The notes beneath the pieces are model-generated. The model was not told the origin of the DNA, did no database searches, and worked only from the letters and a program-made list of their open reading frames with translations. A DNA stretch of 64,000 nt. Source: Toxoplasma gondii ME49. Taxonomy: Eukaryota > Apicomplexa > Conoidasida > Eucoccidiorida > Sarcocystidae. Of this stretch, positions 57,400 through 64,000 are shown one piece after another (position 1 is the first letter of the stretch; every line of letters begins with the position of its first letter). Where the stretch lies: contig NC_031480.1 of NCBI RefSeq assembly GCF_000006565.2, forward strand, positions 4,189,529 through 4,253,528, given 5' to 3'. Made by a program: the position numbers and the translations under genes.

Positions 57400-59185
57400 C
57401 CAGAGAGCGCAGAGAAGAGAGAGGACGAGGCGCAAAGAAGGAAAGACGGAGGACACATATAGGGGGAGCACAGGTGCGACAGAGGGTCAAAGAGCTGGAA
57501 AAGGAGACAGGGAGAGACGTGAGGAGAGGCCGGCGGAGTCCTTCCCGGTTCTGAGAACGAGGGAGGTGCAAAAAAGACAACGCAAGCGGGTGGTAACGAA
57601 CTCACGGAAACGTAGGGACGCAAACAGGAGAACGTGACGAGAAAAATGCGAAAAAGGAGGCTGGTTTCTATTCAACAAGCCTTGAAGCCGTGACCTGTAG
57701 AGTGGCTGTTCGTGAAGTGAGGGCTGTGTGCGCCCAGACGAAGACGAAACTGACGGAAAGGCATGCCTTGCGTATCTCAAGTTCGTTTTTCCGAGATGCC
57801 TGCTGATACTGCACTGAAGCGCGAGCACTTGTATTTAATCTAAGAGACTTCTCTGGAGGCTATCTCAAGCTTGAGGAGACAGGAGTGCCTGTCGTCGCCG
57901 CTGTCGGGAAACTTTGGACTAAAAAGTCAACGTGCATCTTCTCACGTTTCTCGTTACACCGTTCTCGCCTCCGTGCAGGTCTCGCGAATTCGTGCTCTAA
58001 TTGTTTTCTTCTGAGCCCACATTCTCTCCGAGATCTCCGAGAGTCATCGCCCTCCATGCATCTGCGCTTTTGCTTTGCCACGAAAAAAGATACAAACCAT
58101 TTTCTCTCGGGAGACACTTCGATTCGCGCAGACACTCACAAATATATATATATATATATATATATAAATATATATATATATATGCGTACATATTTGTTTA
58201 CCGTCATGAAGAAAGGTTCGAGCCACTTTCACGTCGGGGCATAATTCGATACAAGCATGAAGACACGCGTATATGCATAAGATTGTAGGTCTCAAAGTAT
58301 ATATGGCTTCACATGTGCGCTCAGAGAAACGCTGTTTGTCTGGTGTGTCAGGTCTCTCTAGGAAAGCATGTGGTGTCTTCTAGATTCCTAGATTTCTGTA
58401 TTTGCCTGTAAACGTGAAAGCGTTCCACTCTGAATCTGAGACTCCGAGAATTCTGTATTCACCTGCAAGGTTGGAAACGTCGTACTTGGAATCTGAAATC
58501 GCCGTCTCCTGTTGACAGTTGGAGAGCCCCAGTTTTTCTCATACGCATGAGACGCATGGAAATGGGTTTCTCTGTTTTCTGCACTGTCAAACGAAAGACG
58601 TTTTTCAGGTTTTTTCTATACCTTGCAGGACATCAGCGAAAGATTTCGGTGGTCTGTCGGTTTCACCTTCACATGAAAGAGCGAAAGCGATTCGTTTCGC
58701 TCACACGGGATGCGTTCTCTCCTTCCATTGGTAAAACCGCCGCCTCCCGTGTCTGTCCCCTCCTGTCGAAGCCAATACGAATGTCTCCTTGTTTCCAGTA
58801 TGGTTTCTTTCATTCCTGTAACTGCAGTGAGTTGCTTCGTGTCTCTCGCTGTTCGTCGCCGTGAGGGTTTTTCCAGAATTGACTTTCCTACACCACTGTC
58901 GCCGGGAAGCGAGGCCTGCCTGTGTTGCATTCGCCTTCGGACACTTGACAACTTCCTGCATTCTCTAGGCGGCGGCAAGCTTTCTTGTCGCCATCCCTGC
59001 GTCCTCTGAGAAAGAAGAGACGTTGCTCTTCTGCTCAATGCTTCTCTGCAGAGTCTCCCCACTCTCATCCCGGGCACCTGTGTGTTGCTCCGCGTTTCTC
59101 TCGAACGCACTTTAAGAAGACGGATTCAAACACCACACACTATCGGTCAACGACGGCGACACAGAGAAGACAAATGCAAACGAGT
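57400..59185. other. Convergent intergenic spacer
   Basis: Between the stops of ARP4 and the minus-strand membrane-protein gene. It holds a (TA)n microsatellite at 58141-58185 and an imperfect direct repeat at about 58390-58500 (GTATTTGCCTGTAAACGTG against GTATTCACCTGCAAGGTTG). No exon was recognised. Confidence 0.5.
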
Positions 59186-62100
59186 TCACAGCTGCTGTCG
59201 CCTCAGCCTGCAGAGTCGCTCGACCCTTCTCTCGCCTCTTGGATTTCCCGAGTTGCTCCAAAACAGGTGGAACCTCCCGCCTTCGCACACAGAGTCGTTT
59301 TTCAAAAAAGAAAGAAACGAGGAATTAGGGCAGAGGGAGAAGGAGGAAAATAAAGAGCGCAAGAGGAAAGGTGAAGGAAGGGAGGATAAAAAAGCAATGC
59401 AGAAAGAGAAAAAAAGAACAGAGCCGTTCCTTACCAGTTCGATGCTTCCCGCCCCGTAACGATCTCTCATCGAGTACTACGCTGCCGAGAGAAATGTATA
59501 GCTGCACCTCTCGCAGAAACTCAGTTACTCCCCTCATTGTCCTCTTCCTCACCCTAGCATTCGAAATTTCGCTTCGCCTCCTCCACTCCCCTGTTTCTTC
59601 TCCTGGTTCTCTCTCGTTCGAGTTCTCTCTTCCTCTTGTTTTCTCTCCTTTCTGGTTTCTCTCTTCCATGTTGTGTCACTCTTTTTCCCTCTCCTTTGGT
59701 CTTCCTTTCTCTGCCTTTCTGTCCCCTCTCTCCCTGTGGCTTTCTCTCTTCCGTGTTCCCTCTCCCTTTTCTCTCTTCGCCTTAAAGTGTTCTCTCGCCC
59801 TCGTTCTCTTCTCCCTGTTCTCTCTCCAGTTCTATCTCCCGTTCTCTCTCCAGTTCTCTCTCCCGTTCTCTCTCTCCATTCAATGCCTCCATCTTTCAAG
59901 AGGATCGTCGCTTTGCGGCGAGGGCGAGGATCGTCGCAGCAGCAGCGGCAGTTCTCGAGGTCGCGCAAAGGACCGCCGGGGAGGGTGGGACCGAAGAAGA
60001 AGGCAAGGGTAAAGTCGAGAGCGACGAAGAAAGCCGGGGAGTTCGACCAAAGAACAGCTGCCTCTCATGGAGTTCCGAGACGCGGGCGGCAACCAGGGCA
60101 ACGCAGAGCAGAAAGACCTGTGCAGGCAAAAGAAGTAAGAGGCAACATCGATTCGAAAATGAACGGCAACCTAAATGACACGCCCACTCCCCGAAAGCCG
60201 AGCCTTCACCGGCCACGCGATGCTTCACAACATCTCTCGAGCATATCCTTTCCCGAGTCTGCATGCAAAAAAAGTCCGCCAAACGCGGGCGAAAAAAAAG
60301 CGAGCCACTCTCTCCCAAGACTCGCCTGTTCTCCTCGTGAGCATCGGCAGCATCGTCTCCCTCTTACGCTTACCCTGAGGCCGACGCTGAGAGTCACGGC
60401 GAGCAGTTCAGGGACTTTCGCTACAATCCAGAACCCCGTAGGAACGCCTGCGATCCCCGAGTCGACGAGGGCGAGTTCGGCGAGTCCCAGAAAAACCAAC
60501 AACGAGCACGCAATCGCCAGCAGCCTCTGGAGGATGCCCGCGTCTTCTCGCGGCCTCAAGACAAGTGCAGCAGTCACAAACTGCAGCACAGCGAGGAGGG
60601 AAACGACTTCGAGCGAGAGCCAGCGCGCGTAGGCAGTCAAGGCGACGGGGAGGGAGAAGGCAGGTTCTGCAGAGACTGCCGAGAGTCGAACTGTCCCCGA
60701 CTCTAGGAAAGGAAACCGAGAGACCCCCGCCTCTCCCGCAGCCGGAGAGCGGTCGCTGTCGAGTGAAGACCCTTTCAGACACACGAGGAGAAGAAGGCGG
60801 GCGAAAACGCAGCCGAGTGCCATGCCACCGAGGAGGCACGCGCCCCGGCAGATGTGGCGTCGAACGGCGGCTTCGTAGTCAAGAAGCGGGACCAAGTTCC
60901 GCTTCTCTTCTTCTTCCTCCTTGGAAGAGATGGAGACGGCAGAAGGATGCAAAGTCACCTCCGTGATGCTGCACATGATGGCCTTTCGAGTTTCACTGGC
61001 CCGGCGGCGACTCTCCTGGATCGCTTCCAACTTTTTGTTCTCTTCCAGTGCTCTGGAGAGCGCGCGCGGGGAAAGAGGCGCTTCTCGTGCGCGGCTCTCA
61101 CCTTTTTGTCCATTGCCTTCTTTTAGTCCGTTCTCTTCGTTCTTTCCTCCGACATGCATGCACTCCTCGCGCCACGCCTGAGAGTCTGACAGAGCCACCG
61201 CCTCTTCCGCGAGCGCCTCGGCCCCCGAAATGTCGCCCAGCATGCAGCGGCGGTAGATCCGGAGAAATGTCGAAGCAAACAGAGCGTCCTCGGCATCTTG
61301 GAGCGCCTCCGACAAAGCCGGGGACGACGCAGGCGATGCATCTGCTGCATGTATCGTAGCGGGGGCAGGTGTCGCACGCAGCTCGACAGGCGACGGAGAG
61401 AGCGAGAACGGGGCTTTGAAGGAAAAGAAGGGCGGGGACGAAGAGGCTGGCGGACCCGGAGGCGGTCGAAACGAGGGAAACAGAGAAGAGAGTCTGTGGA
61501 AGGTGTGCGGAGAAATGTGACGGAAACAGAGATGGGGCAGCATTACTGTACACGCAACCAGCAGGAGAAACGCAAACCAAGTCAGCACCGCCAAGGCCGA
61601 GATCCGCGCCGGAGATTCGAGGGAGTCGGAAAACGAGCCTTTAAAGGGCGTCGAAAACGATGGAAAGGCGTCGGTCAGAAAAACCAACGGGAAGCAAACC
61701 TGGACAGAAAAAAGAGAAGAAACACTTGCGCTTGTCGTCACACTCTTTGTACAGAACTGCTTTGTGGCTGCGAAGACAGTGGCACATCTACACTCGTTAG
61801 ACGCATTCACCCACAAAGTCGCAACTCGCTCGAATGTCGAAGGTGTCTGATGCATGCCAACATGCCGAGGGATTCACCAGAGGCAATCCACTGGCGGGCC
61901 GACAGCATGCAGACACGGAAAACACCCAACATGTGTGCTCGGTAGAGCGGCAGTCTTTCGTCAAGATCGTGTAAAGCGTTGTGTATCTTCCTCTGCAGAC
62001 TTCACTGTAGCACACACGGCAGGAAGGGTAGCTCACAGTAAAAAAGTGATGGAAGTCCACTTTTTCACACAGGGAAGATATGGTGCAGCACGTGGTCCAA

Positions 62101-64000
62101 CGCAATCTGATTGCCAAAAACTTGGAATTGCACCGCAGCGTCCAGTGAATCTCCAGAGTCCGATCGCCAGCTCTAGCTATGCATGTGTATTGCGAAACAG
62201 ACTGTTTTTTCTCGCATGTAGATACGGGGGCAACAAGAAGCGTGTAACACGGGATGGAGATAAATTGAGGTCTGTAGGAAGGACTCGATTCTGTGGACCC
62301 TTCTGTGGGTTCAGGACGGTCAGACACGCGCAACCAAGTCCGCTACCGCAGCAGACACTCTCTGCTGTCGGCGCACATTCACAGCCGACCTGCTGCCGCC
62401 ATTGGTACTACGTGCCTGTCGACTTGAATTCAGATTCTCATTAATGGGAGCAGGGTTCCCTGGGTATCCAAGTTCGTCCTCTGCCTAGGGCATTGAACGG
62501 TTCCACGCTCTCCAGTAAATTTTGTTCATTTACCTGCAGAAACAGTGCTCCGAAAGCGGCGGCTGTCGCGGCCGCAGCCATCAGGGCCATGCTCAAATTG
62601 TAAGGGCCTGAGAAGCGCCTCTCGAACAATGAATGGTTGGCTCGTATGTAGGCACGTTCGCGCTTATCGTTTGCGAACCGGCGAGGAGAGGCTGTCATTC
62701 TCCCGCTATCTAAAAATCCAGATATGCGCTCACACGAAGAAGAGCGAGGTGCCGGACGCAGAAGGCAAGACAAGAAAAGGAAGGGAAGGCCGGGACGACA
62801 TGTCAGGAGACAAACCACATCAAGCAAATAGTCGGAGAACGGAATGATGGCAGGCAACAGGCAGCAAAGAAGAATCAAATGGAAGGGAGGAGACAGACTG
62901 GAGAAGGCTAGAGACAAGAGTGGGGAAGATTCACTTTGTTTGACAGTCCGTATACAAATGTTGGTTTTTCACATATACGCTAGATACTACTGTACCTCAT
63001 GTTCGTAAAATGGTGGTCATGAAAAAACAATTGATCTTGGATTCGGTAAACAAAGTTATAAATCGTTACTCCAACTTGTGGTAAAGGGGAAAACCGGAGG
63101 GACGAAGCGAAGCCCCAGCGATTCGCCTCGAGTCAGGAGCGTCGCCATAAAAGTGCGAAAGAACAAAGAAGAGAAAAAAGCGACTTGAGATGAGAGGTGT
63201 ACGAGCAACTCGCTGTGTACGTGCGTGGCATGCCTGACGATGGAAGGGGTTATGTTTGAAGTGAGAACCAAGAAGAAATGAGGAAGCGTGAGACGATGGG
63301 GACGGGAGTGAATCCCAGAAATCAGAAACACGCAGCAGGCGGAAAACGAACACGTGATTGCTCCCGAGCAGTCGGTCGTTCTGTTTTGACCTAAAATCAG
63401 AGCGGGCTGTTTTTTCTTCTTATATCACCTACCGGTGTCCTCGAGTTCCTCCTCCTCATCTTCGTGCTCGTACGTCTCCCCCGCAGGTTTATCTAGTCGC
63501 AGCGGGTATTCGATCGGTTCTTTCCCCTCTCTGCCGAAGATTTCTACGTCGCCTCTCTCTCCCGGCGAAAGCTGGAGGAGCTTCCAAACGTTAGTCATGC
63601 ACTCTTCGCAGTAGTCCCACAGATTTTTCCTGGTCATGAATCGGCTTCTGCCTCTCTTCAAAAGAGAACGCAGTTGGCACATGTGCCACCTGCCTCGAGG
63701 GCCTTTCGGTGGAGCTTCTCCACGCGGAGCTTGAGAAAGAGCTGCGGCGCTAGAGGGGTGGCCGCCGTCGTGCACGTCGATAGCATTTTCCGAAAAAACG
63801 GAAGATCTAGACGAAGAAGCGAAAGCTGGCAAGAAGGTCGAAGCAGTTCCTACTGTCGCCGCACTCTCGGGGGTCTCTGTGAGCGACTCCCTCGTTTCGG
63901 TTCGTTGGCGGAGACCCGACGAAGCCTCGGGAAGAGCAAGGGGTAAAGGGGGGATGGTAAGCTTAACGACGGGTGCCACCTCTTCAGCACTGGAAGCGAG
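59186..64000 (-). CDS. Multi-pass membrane protein of unknown function, 5' partial
   Basis: Exons 63433-64000 (open at the window edge), 62534-62709, 60374-61699, 59435-59543 and 59186-59280 join in phase, giving 757 visible residues. The N-terminal part is cytosolic: a Pro/Ala/Ser stretch, then RKNLWDYCEECMTNVWKLLQ and an acidic patch (HEDEEEELED). Membrane segments are seen near MALMAAAATAAAFGALFL, ISALAVLTWFAFLLLVACTV, ACLLGGMALGCVFARLLLLV, WLSLEVVSLLAVLQFVTAAL and LLAIACSLLVFLGLAELALV. A loop of about 200 residues between the second and third carries acidic helices (DAEDALFASTFLRIYRRCML) and Ser/Pro stretches. A hydrophobic segment follows the fifth (GVPTGFWIVAKVPELLAVTL). The last two small exons, ending VERLCRLRRQQL, are the weakest part of the model. 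No family was recognised. Confidence 0.68.

Noticed and set aside
58882..58905. Minus-strand reading GDSGVGKS, a P-loop-like string
   Set aside because: Nothing around it resembles a GTPase or ATPase (it is followed by ILEKPSRRR), there are no splice partners, and the real Rab P-loop lies at the Rab7 exon 1/2 junction.
1..64000. tRNA, rRNA or other structured RNA genes
   Set aside because: No cloverleaf with consistent A and B boxes, and no rRNA-like conserved block, was seen on either strand. This was a visual reading only; a covariance-model scan would settle it.

Overview
The window looks like nuclear DNA of a cyst-forming coccidian (Toxoplasma/Neospora/Hammondia group). The reasons are intron-rich genes with GT-AG junctions, balanced base composition with strongly purine- or pyrimidine-skewed introns, many (TA)n microsatellites, frequent TGCATGC words (the core of a known apicomplexan AP2 site), and a protein set typical of apicomplexans. 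The species was not established. Exon models were built by hand by requiring GT..AG junctions, matching codon phase and family conservation. Models called 'phase-consistent' close exactly in frame.

Layout. 200-1425 (+): the 3' end of a small OB-fold nucleic-acid-binding protein with a C-terminal RGG tail. About 1.4-9.3 kb: gene-poor, with three weak candidates. 9337-21667 (-): a complete phosphoinositide-specific phospholipase C in 21 exons (PH, EF-hand-like, X, long linker, Y, C2). 22.0-25.4 kb (-): an unrecognised spliced gene. 26559-30374 (-): a major-facilitator transporter. 32209-37420 (+): methionine aminopeptidase 1 with its MYND-like zinc finger. 38863-40645 (-): a two-exon protein of unknown function with a hydrophobic leader-like segment. 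42260-45944 (+): a VTT/DedA (TVP38/TMEM64-like) membrane protein. 47610-50668 (-): Rab7. About 51.5-52.8 kb (-): an unrecognised basic protein. 53739-57399 (+): a nuclear actin-related protein of the ARP4/BAF53 type. 59186-64000 (-): a multi-pass membrane protein of unknown function whose 5' end lies outside the window.

From about 26.5 kb the genes form divergent and convergent pairs. MFS/MetAP1, the 40.6 kb gene/VTT and the 52.8 kb gene/ARP4 each share an upstream region of 0.9-1.8 kb. MetAP1/the 38.9 kb gene, VTT/Rab7 and ARP4/the 59 kb gene are convergent. The genes are not a pathway. They are housekeeping functions: phosphoinositide signalling (PI-PLC), endolysosomal traffic (Rab7, possibly VTT), N-terminal Met removal, transport and chromatin (ARP4).

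The most unusual signal is a dispersed short palindrome family, GTGTA-NN-TACAC with variants. It occurs across genes, introns and spacers far more often than base composition would predict. Introns also carry minisatellites, including one with an A-A-B higher-order pattern in MetAP1 intron 1.
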